From contig JACRCS010000046.1 in assembly GCA_016218905.1 (NCBI GenBank), positions 1-5,855 of the forward strand: a stretch of DNA of 5,855 bases, in the 5' to 3' direction. How positions within the stretch are numbered: position 1 is the stretch's first letter; each line of letters begins with the position of its first letter. Both the position numbers and the translations under genes were made by a program. The DNA comes from Deltaproteobacteria bacterium. Its GTDB lineage: Bacteria > Desulfobacterota_C > Deferrisomatia > Deferrisomatales > JACRMM01. The notes under the pieces are model-generated. The model searched no databases, had not been told where the DNA came from, and was given only the letters and a program-made list of their open reading frames with translations. Shown here one piece after another: positions 1 to 5,777 of the stretch.

Positions 1-207
1 ACCGCCTCGACCCCCCATGGCCACGAGCGTCAGCGTGGCGCCGGTCGCCTTCTCGATCTCCGCCTTGTGGACCTTCACCTTGGCCGTGGCGGCCGTACCG
101 CCGATGACCTTGATCTCCTCGGCTCGGACGGACGGCGCGGCCACGAGCAAGGCCGCGGCGCCCAGGAGGAGGCGGGAGAAGCGGACCTTTGTGGCTATCT
201 TCTTCAT
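1..207 (-). CDS. Exported periplasmic substrate-binding protein (PstS/PBP-like), N-terminal fragment
   Basis: Only the first 69 codons lie in the window; the gene runs off the left edge. The protein opens with MKKIATKVRF and a hydrophobic stretch (about residues 11-25, rich in Leu and Ala), ending in a plausible signal-peptidase I site after VRA (residue 29). The mature part begins EEIKVIGGTAATA and continues with a lysine-rich segment and ATGATLTLVAMGGRGG. A short beta strand, a Gly/Thr-rich turn and a helix leading to an 'EKATG' segment are how phosphate-type (PstS/PBP-like) binding proteins start. I infer an exported solute-binding protein; the ligand cannot be told. The ATG at 207 is preceded by GGAGA nine bases upstream, which supports this start. 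It lies 137 bases downstream of the PhnD-like gene on the same strand, so the two may be co-transcribed. It could instead be another exported protein, since the diagnostic ligand-binding residues lie outside the window. Confidence 0.68.
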   Translation of the reverse strand, partial: MKKIATKVRFSRLLLGAAALLVAAPSVRAEEIKVIGGTAATAKVKVHKAEIEKATGATLTLVAMGGRGG

Positions 208-315
208 GGCTGCGAGTCTCCGCGCTGGAAGTGCCGGTCGGACCGGACCGCAATGGCCGGCCAGGGCTCCTTGTCGTCTTCCAAAACGACGTTCTTTAGC
301 GCGGGATGCGTCGGC

Positions 316-341
316 GGGGGCGGGGGCGGTGTGGGGCGGGG
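316..341 (+). other. Potential G-quadruplex motif just after the PhnD-like gene
   Basis: Four guanine runs of four or five (316-320, 322-326, 333-336, 338-341) are separated by loops of 1, 6 and 1 bases. This meets the usual intramolecular quadruplex pattern on the plus strand. The motif begins four bases beyond the stop codon of the minus-strand PhnD-like gene, so the guanines lie on the template strand and the transcript would be C-rich here. It might slow polymerase between this gene and the next one. Folding and function are inference; GC-rich genomes contain such runs by chance. Confidence 0.45.
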
Positions 342-344
342 TGG

Positions 345-1265
345 CTAATCGCGATCGTAGGCGAAGTTCTCGAGGCGCAGGCCGATCTCTCGCGCGTAGT
401 GGAGGACGGCGTCGTACTCCTTGTCGGCTCTCTGGACCATGCGACGAGCGCCGATGGCCGCGAGCGCCCGCCGGCCCTCCGCGTCCTCGTGCATGTGGAG
501 GAGCACGGACTTGAGCCGCCGCTTCAGCACGGGATCGAGGTCCGGCCGGACGCCCAGTCCGTTCTCCGGCACGTCCTGGGATCTCGCGAGGATGCGGATC
601 CTTCCGAGGATCCCGGGATCGCTTCGCGTCAGCGCTGTGAAGACGGTACTCTTGAGCGCGCAGGCATCCGCCCTCCCGGCGAGGACGTCGGCGAGCGCGT
701 CCTCGTGGGTCCCGGCGAAGTACGCCTCCTTAAAGTACTTTCGGTAGCTCGAGACACCTCTTCGCTTCAGGTACGCGAGGGGAAAGAGGTAGCCGGCCGT
801 CGCGGCCCGATCGACGAAGGCGAACGTCTTGTTACGGAGGCCCTTCACGTCGCGGATCCCACTCGCGCGGCGGGCGATCAGGAGGCCGTGGTAGGAGGAA
901 GTGCCGTCCGCGAGCACCGGGCCGGCGAGCATTTCGACGCCCAGGCGCCGGTGTGCCACGACGTACGTGAAGCTGCCGAGGAACGCGCCGTCGAGGCTTC
1001 CTTCCTGCAGGTCTCTGAGAACGTGCCCGTAGTTCGGGACGACATGGAAGACGACCGGGACGCCGACCTTCTCCTTCAGGTAGGCGGCCACGGCGTCGTA
1101 GCGCTCCAGTTGGCTGAAGACGTTCCTTTCAGGCACGAGGCCGAGCGTGAGCGAGCCGGGTCCTGGCGAGAGCCCGTGGGAGGACTCGCTTTCGTGGACC
1201 CAGCAAACGGCCACGAGGAAGAGCACGAGGAGGAGGGAGGCCCGGAGGTTCCCGAAAAGCTTCAC
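345..1265 (-). CDS. PhnD-like phosphate/phosphite/phosphonate-type periplasmic binding protein
   Basis: A 306-residue protein of the PhnD-like (type 2 periplasmic binding) superfamily, a usual length for it. Residues 9-23 form a hydrophobic export signal (LLLVLFLVAV); Cys21 is present but the -1 Val does not make a good lipobox, so a soluble or signal-anchored periplasmic protein is likelier than a lipoprotein. Family landmarks are LGLVPERN (41-48), the helix before YLKEKVGVPVVF (62-73), GSLDGAFLGSFTYVVA (89-104), and the hinge region with YHGLLIARRASGIRDVKGLR (125-144) followed by FAFVDRAATAGYLFPLAYL (148-166). The start is a GTG preceded by GAGAGAG with a short spacer; the stop is TAG at 345-347. 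Family members bind phosphate, phosphite, phosphonates or quite different anions, and some feed sensor kinases instead of transporters. No permease or ATPase gene is visible, so transport is not shown. An octaheme cytochrome gene lies upstream on the same strand and a second binding protein downstream. Confidence 0.88.
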   Translation of the reverse strand: MKLFGNLRASLLLVLFLVAVCWVHESESSHGLSPGPGSLTLGLVPERNVFSQLERYDAVAAYLKEKVGVPVVFHVVPNYGHVLRDLQEGSLDGAFLGSFTYVVAHRRLGVEMLAGPVLADGTSSYHGLLIARRASGIRDVKGLRNKTFAFVDRAATAGYLFPLAYLKRRGVSSYRKYFKEAYFAGTHEDALADVLAGRADACALKSTVFTALTRSDPGILGRIRILARSQDVPENGLGVRPDLDPVLKRRLKSVLLHMHEDAEGRRALAAIGARRMVQRADKEYDAVLHYAREIGLRLENFAYDRD

Positions 1266-1327
1266 GAGGCTCTCTCGGCCGGAGCACTCGTGGGAGCGCC
1301 GCGACGCCAGGGGTATCAGGAAGGGAC

Positions 1328-1356
1328 ATCCTAGGGTTTCCTACTCGCGGGCTCAA
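1328..1356 (-). promoter_or_regulatory. Candidate sigma-70 promoter of the PhnD-like gene
   Basis: Read on the minus strand, TTGAGC (1356-1351) is followed after exactly 17 bases by TAGGAT (1333-1328). Each box matches four of six consensus positions, and the spacing is optimal. Transcription would begin near 1321, giving a leader of about 55 bases before the GTG at 1265. The site lies beyond the hairpins that follow the cytochrome gene, as expected for an independent transcription unit. No activator or operator site is recognisable. Confidence 0.35.
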
Positions 1357-1374
1357 GATCAAACGCGCCCGGCG

Positions 1375-1404
1375 CTCCGGCGGTACACTGCCGGGCCGCC
1401 GGAG
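1375..1404 (-). terminator. Second hairpin in the cytochrome/PhnD-like gap
   Basis: CTCCGGCGG (1375-1383) and CCGCCGGAG (1396-1404) form a perfect 9-bp inverted repeat around a 12-base loop. It lies just beyond the larger hairpin at 1410-1440 and before the candidate promoter of the PhnD-like gene. On the minus strand a short GTTTGAT stretch follows seven bases or more after the stem, so it is not a classical terminator with an immediate U-tract. It could be part of a tandem-hairpin terminator or a processing signal. Confidence 0.35.
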
Positions 1405-1409
1405 AAGAC

Positions 1410-1440
1410 GAGGGCGCCCGGTCGCAAACCGGGCGCCCTC
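1410..1440 (-). terminator. Strong hairpin after the cytochrome gene, probable terminator
   Basis: GAGGGCGCCCGGT (1410-1422) and its exact complement (1428-1440) form a 13-bp, almost wholly GC stem with a 5-base loop. It begins 22 bases past the TAA of the minus-strand cytochrome gene. The minus-strand bases after the stem are GTCTTCTCC, pyrimidine-rich but not a true T-run, so termination may be partial or factor-assisted. The hairpin could also protect the cytochrome mRNA 3' end. Confidence 0.6.
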
Positions 1441-1462
1441 CGAGAAGCGGCTCAGCCGGCGG

Positions 1463-2647
1463 TTACTTCTTCTTGAAGAGCACCTTGAACTTCTCGTCCA
1501 GCTCGGCGGCCGATTGCTTCGTGTGGCAGTAGAGCCCGCAGGAATTCGGCATCTTCGGCTTCCCGGTCTTCTCGTCGACCCCGTACTGCAGGGTCTTCGA
1601 GGGGGGGAGCGCCTCGAAGGTGTGGTTCGGCACGGAGCCGGCAGCGATCGAGTAGGGCAGGTGACAGGCCGCGCACGAGGCGACCTCGTACCGGTGTCCG
1701 GAGTGCTTCTTCGGGTTCGCAACGATCGCCTCGTGACACTTGCCGCACAGGGCCCGATCGTCCGCCTTCAGATTCGCGGTGCGGTAGCTGAGGCTTCCCA
1801 CGTGGGGGTCGTGGCAGTCGACGCAGCCGAGCCCCGCGGTCTTGTGCGCGCCTTTCAGCCACTCGTTGTACTGCTGGCGGTGGCGGTTGGCATTCTTCTG
1901 ATCCGCCCAGAAGGAGCCGGGGGCGGTGTACGGTTCGAGTTCCAGGTCCTTCAAGAGCGTGTCCGGCTTGTTCAGCTGGTAGTGCACGGGGTAGTTGAAC
2001 TTGCTCAACTCACCCTTCATCCGCGCCCGGATATGGCACCTGCCGCAGCTCTCGGCGCTCCTGTCGATCACCGCCTTGACCTTCTTGGGGTTCTTGGCGT
2101 GATCGGCGGTCGGGCCGTGACACGCCTCGCACGCGATGTTGAACTCTACAAAGGTCCGCTCCTTGTAGTTCACGCCGGTGGCGTGGCAGTTCCCGCACTC
2201 GTTGAACCAGTCGAGACGAGACAGGCTGCCATCCTTCGTCTTTCTGATCGTAAAGGAGTTCTTCGGCTTGCTGTACTCGAACTCTCCGTCGATGATGTTG
2301 CCCTTCTCGTCCCAAAAAGTGTAACGTTCTTCCTTGTACCAGCCGCCGATCACGTAAGCCCAATCGTACTGATCGGGCTTCGGAGCGTTCTCGACCGTCA
2401 GGTCTGCCTTTGCGTTTTTGAGATTTCCTTTGGAGATCGGGCGCACCATCCAGGCGTGAATTGTGTTCTTCCAGTCCTTGTACTGCTGGGCGTGGCAGCG
2501 CTTGCAGGCTTCGGAGCCGGCGTACGCCTTGCCCGTGTTCGGGTCCTTCGAGGGACCGGGCGCCATGCGCGCCGCCGTGGCGACGGAGGCGCAAGCAATG
2601 GAAAGCATTACCGCAAGGCCTACCGCGCCGATCGAACTCCTCCTCAT
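1463..2647 (-). CDS. Exported octaheme c-type cytochrome with one CX3CH site
   Basis: A 394-residue secreted multihaem cytochrome, presumably a periplasmic or surface electron carrier or redox enzyme. Residues 1-26 are a signal peptide (MRRSS, a hydrophobic core, then SVATA before the cut). Seven canonical CXXCH haem sites start at residues 48, 151, 173, 201, 275, 301 and 325. An eighth, C370-G-L-Y-C374-H375, has one extra spacer residue. YAGSEACKRCHAQQYKDW (42-59) with His64 resembles the start of cytochrome c554-like domains; QYNEWLKGAHKTAG before CVDCHDPH (275-282) and PNSCGLYCH near the end are common in large multihaem cytochromes. No catalytic signature identifies a substrate. I chose the ATG at 2647 because AGGAGG lies five bases upstream and a signal peptide starts there; an in-frame start at 2713 would add 22 polar residues before it. 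A strong hairpin follows the stop, and a PhnD-like gene lies downstream on the same strand. Confidence 0.92.
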   Translation of the reverse strand: MRRSSIGAVGLAVMLSIACASVATAARMAPGPSKDPNTGKAYAGSEACKRCHAQQYKDWKNTIHAWMVRPISKGNLKNAKADLTVENAPKPDQYDWAYVIGGWYKEERYTFWDEKGNIIDGEFEYSKPKNSFTIRKTKDGSLSRLDWFNECGNCHATGVNYKERTFVEFNIACEACHGPTADHAKNPKKVKAVIDRSAESCGRCHIRARMKGELSKFNYPVHYQLNKPDTLLKDLELEPYTAPGSFWADQKNANRHRQQYNEWLKGAHKTAGLGCVDCHDPHVGSLSYRTANLKADDRALCGKCHEAIVANPKKHSGHRYEVASCAACHLPYSIAAGSVPNHTFEALPPSKTLQYGVDEKTGKPKMPNSCGLYCHTKQSAAELDEKFKVLFKKK

Positions 2648-2650
2648 GAT

Positions 2651-2658
2651 CTCCTCCT
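2651..2658 (-). promoter_or_regulatory. Strong Shine-Dalgarno of the cytochrome gene
   Basis: AGGAGGAG on the minus strand, with five bases between AGGAGG and the ATG at 2647, is a near-ideal ribosome binding site. It decides the start codon in favour of 2647 over the in-frame upstream start at 2713. It suggests efficient translation. Confidence 0.85.
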
Positions 2659-2665
2659 GTAAGTG

Positions 2666-2684
2666 GCGCGCCTTCAAAGCGCGC
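2666..2684 (-). repeat. Leader hairpin of the cytochrome mRNA
   Basis: GCGCGC (2666-2671) and GCGCGC (2679-2684) form a 6-bp all-GC stem with a 7-base loop. It sits eight bases upstream of the Shine-Dalgarno in the presumed 5' leader of the cytochrome transcript. It could stabilise the mRNA or be part of a switch, but no alternative pairing with the Shine-Dalgarno is obvious. Chance occurrence in GC-rich DNA is possible. Confidence 0.35.
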
Positions 2685-2943
2685 GTGGGTGATACCTTCC
2701 TCAAAAGCCACAACCGGGGAACGGGACGGCGGTACCGCGTGTGAAGAGGGCGACGTCCGCTACGCGCATGCCGGCTGCGGGAGCCTCAAAGTGCGCGCCC
2801 TCCTGATCGTCGGTCGTACCCGAGGGCATTAGGAAGACGAGCGTTGTCCCCGTCTCGCGACGGATTCTCCTGCCTGTCGGGTCCGGTTCTCCAGAGAACT
2901 CCAGTTGCGGGAGGAACAGGTTCCCGTGAAGGGATGACATAGA

Positions 2944-3016
2944 GCGCGTAGGTGAGGAGCTCTCGGATCAAGAGGGTCGATCCTCCCTTGCCGGCGGAAT
3001 GAATCAGCCTACGCGC
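2944..3016. repeat. Nested inverted repeats in the divergent region
   Basis: GCGCGTAGG (2944-2952) is repeated as its perfect complement CCTACGCGC (3008-3016). Between them, GGATC (2965-2969) pairs with GATCC (2979-2983), and GAGGA (2954-2958) can alternatively pair with TCCTC (2981-2985). The whole could fold as an outer stem around an inner hairpin in RNA from either strand, or be a pair of protein-binding half-sites. It matches no riboswitch class I know. Function is unknown. Confidence 0.4.
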
Positions 3017-3067
3017 GGGGTTCCGGGCCCACAAGAACTTTGGATGGATGGCCGCCTGCCCAGGCTC

Positions 3068-3095
3068 GTGGGGGCGGGGCAAGCCCCGCCCTACC
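3068..3095 (-). repeat. REP-like extragenic palindrome
   Basis: GGGCGGGGC (3072... as read from 3072) through AA to GCCCCGCCC (3083-3091) is a perfect 9-bp GC stem with a 2-base spacer. GTG (3068-3070) and TAC (3092-3094) extend it if G3071 bulges. On the minus strand the palindrome is directly preceded by GTAG (3095-3092 region reads GGTAG), the tetranucleotide typical of REP elements mobilised by REP-associated tyrosine transposases (RAYT). It lies outside genes, as REPs do. Only one copy is in the window, so repetitiveness is inferred from form alone. Confidence 0.5.
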
Positions 3096-3109
3096 TCACG
3101 GCCTCACGG
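3094..3109. repeat. Tandem duplication of CCTCACGG
   Basis: CCTCACGG occurs twice back to back (3094-3101 and 3102-3109), immediately beside the REP-like hairpin. It may be a slippage product or a target duplication trace at the element's edge. Two copies of eight bases are too few for more. Confidence 0.5.
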
Positions 3110-3218
3110 CACCGACCGACGAAATGGTGGACCTGGAGGCGGGAGGCCACTCGAATAGTTTGTTTTCGGCTAGACCTCCCCGGCTCCCTTTGCCGCCGCC
3201 AGGCGGATTCGATACTCG

Positions 3219-5729
3219 ATGCGATACGGAACAGCGCTGCTGGAAGTGGAAAAACCCGGCCGGTACGAGGGGCTCGAGGCCGGCGCGGTCGTGAAGCCGT
3301 GGGACGGCGCCCGCCTCCGGGCGGTCCTTTGCTTCCCGGACGTCTACGAGATCGGGATCAGCCACCTCGGCCTCCAGGTGCTCTACTCCGCCTTGAACCG
3401 CGAGGACGGCATCCTGGCCGAGCGCGCCTACGCTCCGTGGATGGACATGGAGGCGCTGCTGCGCCGGCGGGGCTGGCCTCTCGTCAGCCGGGAGTCGGGG
3501 CGGGCCCTGCGGGACTTCGACCTCGTCGGCTTCACGCTCCAGTACGAGCTCTCGGCGACGAACATCCTCGCCATGCTGGACCTCGGCGGCGTGCCGCTCC
3601 TCGCCTCGGAGAGGGGGGAGGACGATCCCCTCGTGCTCGGCGGGGGGCCCGTCGCGGCGAACCCCGAGCCGCTGGCCGACTTCTTCGACGCCCTCTTCAT
3701 CGGCGAGGCCGAAGAAGCCGCCCCCCAGCTCGCCCGCGTCCTGGCGGACGCGAAGGAGCAGGGTCTCGCCCGCAGGGAGCGCCTGGAGCGGCTCGCGGCC
3801 GTGCCCGGCGTGTACGTGCCCGCCTTCGCCGAGCCGATCTTCGAGGGCGGGCGCTTCGCCGGCTTCCGCAGCGGCCGGCCGGTCTCGCGGCGGATCGTCG
3901 CCGAGCTCGAGCGCGCGGCCCCGGCCGAACCCCTGACGCCCTTCATCGCGGCCGTGCACGAGCGGATCTCGCTCGAAGTGGCCCGGGGCTGCACCCGGGG
4001 CTGCCGCTTCTGCCAGGCCGGTTTCCTCTACCGCCCTGTCCGGGAACGAGAGCCCGGGACGCTCCAGGAGATGGCGCGCAGGGGGCTCTGCGCCACCGGT
4101 TTCGAGGAACTCGGCCTCCTCTCCCTCTCCACCGGGGACTACTCCCGGCTCCCGCCGCTCTTGACCTCCCTCATGGACAGCTTCGCCGGCGACCGGGTGT
4201 CGGTGAGCCTCCCGAGCCTGCGGGTCGACAGCCTCGAGGGCGAGCTCCTCGACCAGGTCGCCCGCGTCCGGAAGACGGGCTTCACGGTCGCGCCCGAGGC
4301 CGGCACGGAGCGCATGCGGCGCGTGATCAACAAGAACCTCACCGAGGAGGACATCCTCTCGGCCGCCGAGCGGATCTTCTCGGCGGGCTGGCGAGCGGTG
4401 AAGCTCTACTTCATGGTGGGGCTGCCCTTCGAGACGCGGGAGGACTGGGAGGGGATCGCGGCGCTCGCCCGAAAGGTCGCCCGCCTGGCTCCGCCCGGGA
4501 AGGGGCGCGTGAGCGTCAGTCTCTCGAACTTCGTTCCGAAGCCGCACACGCCCTTCCAGTGGTGCCGGCAAGCCGGCATCGAGGAGGTGGTCCGGGCGCA
4601 GGAGTACTTCAAGCAGGAGCTGCGCGACCGCCGCCTCGAGCTCAAGTGGCACCACGCGCCCATGAGTCTCCTCGAAGGCGTCTTCGCCCGCGGGGACCGG
4701 CGGCACGGCCGGGCGATCCTCGCCGCCTACCGGAAGGGCTGCCGGATGGACGGCTGGACCGAGGTCTTCCGGTGGGACGTCTGGCAGGAGGCGCTGGCGG
4801 AGGCGGGGCTCCGGCCGGAGGAGGAAGTCGGCGAACGCGACCCCGGGGCACCCCTGCCCTGGGACCTCGTGGACCCCGGCTTCGAGCGCGAGTTCCTCGT
4901 CCGGGAGTGGGAGAAGGCCCGGGCGGCCGAAGCGACGGGTGACTGCCGCGCCGGCGTGTGCCAGGGGTGCGGCCTGTGCGACTTCGAGGGGCTCATGCCC
5001 CGGCTGGCCAGCTCGGCCGACGTCCCCCGCTGCGAGCCGCCCCCGGAGCCGGCCGAGTCCGAGCCGGCTGTCCACCGTGTCCGCTTCCGCTATGTGAAGG
5101 AGGGGGCGGCGAGCCTCCTCTCGCACCTGGAGACCGTGGCGGCGCTCCACCGCGCCTTCCGGGCGGCCCGCGTGCCGCTCGCGTACTCCGCGGGACATCA
5201 CCCGCACCCGAAGCTCACGCTCGGCCCCGCCCTGCCCCTGGGAACGGAGAGCCGCGCGGAGCTCGGGGAGATGAAGCTCACGAGCGTGCCACCGCTCTCG
5301 GAGGCCCGGGAGGCGGTGAACCGCCGGCTCCCCGAAGGGCTCCGCGTCCGGTCGCTCTGGCTCATGGGGCCGGAGTCGCGGGCCCTCACCGGCGGGAACA
5401 CGCGGGAGGAGTACCGGCTGCAGATTTCCGGGGAGGCGAGGGAGGCCGCCGGGGCCGCGGGGGGCTGGCCGGCGATCCTCGAGCGCTTCTGGACGGCCGA
5501 GAGTTTTCCGATCGTCAAGCGCCGGCGAAACAAGCCGGACCGCGTGCTCGAGGCCAAGGCCTTCGTCCGGGCGCTGTGGCTCGAAAACGGCGAGCTCGCC
5601 CTGCGCGTGACGCGGGCGGCCGACGGGACCCTGCTCGGCCCCGAGGACTTCCTTCGGGGGCTGGTGGGACTGCCCGAGGGCTCGAGACCGGCGGAGCGGA
5701 TCTTGAAAGTAGCGGCCGAGCTGGTGTAG
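3219..5729 (+). CDS. Fused radical-SAM protein, TIGR03960 family plus TIGR03936/DUF2344 domain
   Basis: An 836-residue fusion of two conserved families of unknown reaction. The N-terminal part (about 1-240) has the TIGR03960 hallmarks EKPGRYEG (11-18), FPDVYEIGISHLGLQVLY (39-56), APWMDME (72-78), LQYELSATN (107-115) and GGGPVAANPEP (141-151). It resembles a cobalamin-binding fold, but the DxHxxG position reads D41-V-Y43-E-I-G46, so the axial His is Tyr. The radical-SAM core follows (about 246-480), with C258, C262 and C265 in CTRGCRFC (CX3CX2C) binding the 4Fe-4S cluster that cleaves S-adenosylmethionine; MVGLPFETREDW (399-410) belongs to the same barrel. C576, C581, C584 and C587 may hold a second Fe-S cluster. 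Residues about 617-836 are the DUF2344 domain (FRYVKEG, SHLETVAALHRAFR, YSAGHHPHPKL). The ATG at 3219 fits the family N-terminus, although AGGCGG lies 12 bases upstream, a long spacing. An RNase E/G gene follows after 48 bases, a known association suggesting RNA- or ribosome-related work. Confidence 0.93.
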   Translation: MRYGTALLEVEKPGRYEGLEAGAVVKPWDGARLRAVLCFPDVYEIGISHLGLQVLYSALNREDGILAERAYAPWMDMEALLRRRGWPLVSRESGRALRDFDLVGFTLQYELSATNILAMLDLGGVPLLASERGEDDPLVLGGGPVAANPEPLADFFDALFIGEAEEAAPQLARVLADAKEQGLARRERLERLAAVPGVYVPAFAEPIFEGGRFAGFRSGRPVSRRIVAELERAAPAEPLTPFIAAVHERISLEVARGCTRGCRFCQAGFLYRPVREREPGTLQEMARRGLCATGFEELGLLSLSTGDYSRLPPLLTSLMDSFAGDRVSVSLPSLRVDSLEGELLDQVARVRKTGFTVAPEAGTERMRRVINKNLTEEDILSAAERIFSAGWRAVKLYFMVGLPFETREDWEGIAALARKVARLAPPGKGRVSVSLSNFVPKPHTPFQWCRQAGIEEVVRAQEYFKQELRDRRLELKWHHAPMSLLEGVFARGDRRHGRAILAAYRKGCRMDGWTEVFRWDVWQEALAEAGLRPEEEVGERDPGAPLPWDLVDPGFEREFLVREWEKARAAEATGDCRAGVCQGCGLCDFEGLMPRLASSADVPRCEPPPEPAESEPAVHRVRFRYVKEGAASLLSHLETVAALHRAFRAARVPLAYSAGHHPHPKLTLGPALPLGTESRAELGEMKLTSVPPLSEAREAVNRRLPEGLRVRSLWLMGPESRALTGGNTREEYRLQISGEAREAAGAAGGWPAILERFWTAESFPIVKRRRNKPDRVLEAKAFVRALWLENGELALRVTRAADGTLLGPEDFLRGLVGLPEGSRPAERILKVAAELV

Positions 5730-5777
5730 CCGTACGAGGAGCGGGCGAGAGCCCCCAGCGTCGGAGACTTAACGCGC

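Larger units (their letters stand above)
2648..3218. other. Divergent intergenic region with regulatory and repeat content, no convincing gene
   Basis: These 571 bases separate the divergent cytochrome and radical-SAM genes and should carry both promoters. I could not place a convincing sigma-70 or sigma-54 promoter for either gene. Visible structures are the cytochrome leader hairpin, a perfect palindrome GCGGTACCGC (2729-2738), an inverted pair GAGGGCG/CGCCCTC (2746-2752 and 2796-2802), nested dyads at 2944-3016, and a REP-like hairpin at 3068-3095. Short minus-strand open frames exist (2701-2940 and 2786-3082) but lack ribosome binding sites and recognisable products. The third-position GC bias of 2701-2940 is weaker than in the real genes. 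Confidence 0.7.

Noticed and set aside
306..1334. 342-codon plus-strand open frame opposite the PhnD-like gene
   Set aside because: The minus strand carries a convincing PhnD-like protein with a signal peptide; the plus-strand reading shows no family features.
1514..2662. 382-codon plus-strand open frame opposite the cytochrome gene
   Set aside because: The minus strand encodes eight haem sites and a signal peptide behind a strong ribosome binding site; the plus reading is its shadow.
2527..2713. Cytochrome start at 2713 and a lipoprotein site at Cys19
   Set aside because: The 2713 start lacks the strong ribosome binding site found before 2647 and would bury the signal peptide. The residues before Cys19 (S-I-A) lack the Leu/Val/Ile at -3 of a good lipobox.
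2701..2940. 79-codon minus-strand open frame upstream of the cytochrome gene
   Set aside because: No Shine-Dalgarno, weaker third-position GC bias than the real genes, no recognisable product, and it spans palindromes typical of non-coding DNA.
2820..3016. Possible GEMM (c-di-GMP/cAG) or cobalamin riboswitch ahead of the divergent genes
   Set aside because: The conserved core boxes of these classes are absent on both strands.
2786..3082. 98-codon minus-strand open frame
   Set aside because: It starts inside the REP-like hairpin and runs through the nested dyads; the reading is better explained by repeat sequence than by a gene.
3128..3165. Sigma-70 promoter of the radical-SAM gene (TGGACC with GAATAG, or TTGTTT)
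   Set aside because: The first pair has a 19-base spacer and poor matches; the second has no -10 box at an acceptable distance.
2999..4942. 647-codon plus-strand open frame in another frame over the same gene
   Set aside because: Its translation is dominated by Arg, Gly, Pro and Ala, typical of an off-frame reading of GC-rich coding DNA, and it has no domain.
3096..5207. 703-codon open frame antisense to the radical-SAM gene
   Set aside because: It is a shadow of high third-position GC in the sense gene. Its translation has biased composition (Glu, Arg, Gly, Pro, Ala) and no recognisable domain, while the sense frame has clear family motifs.
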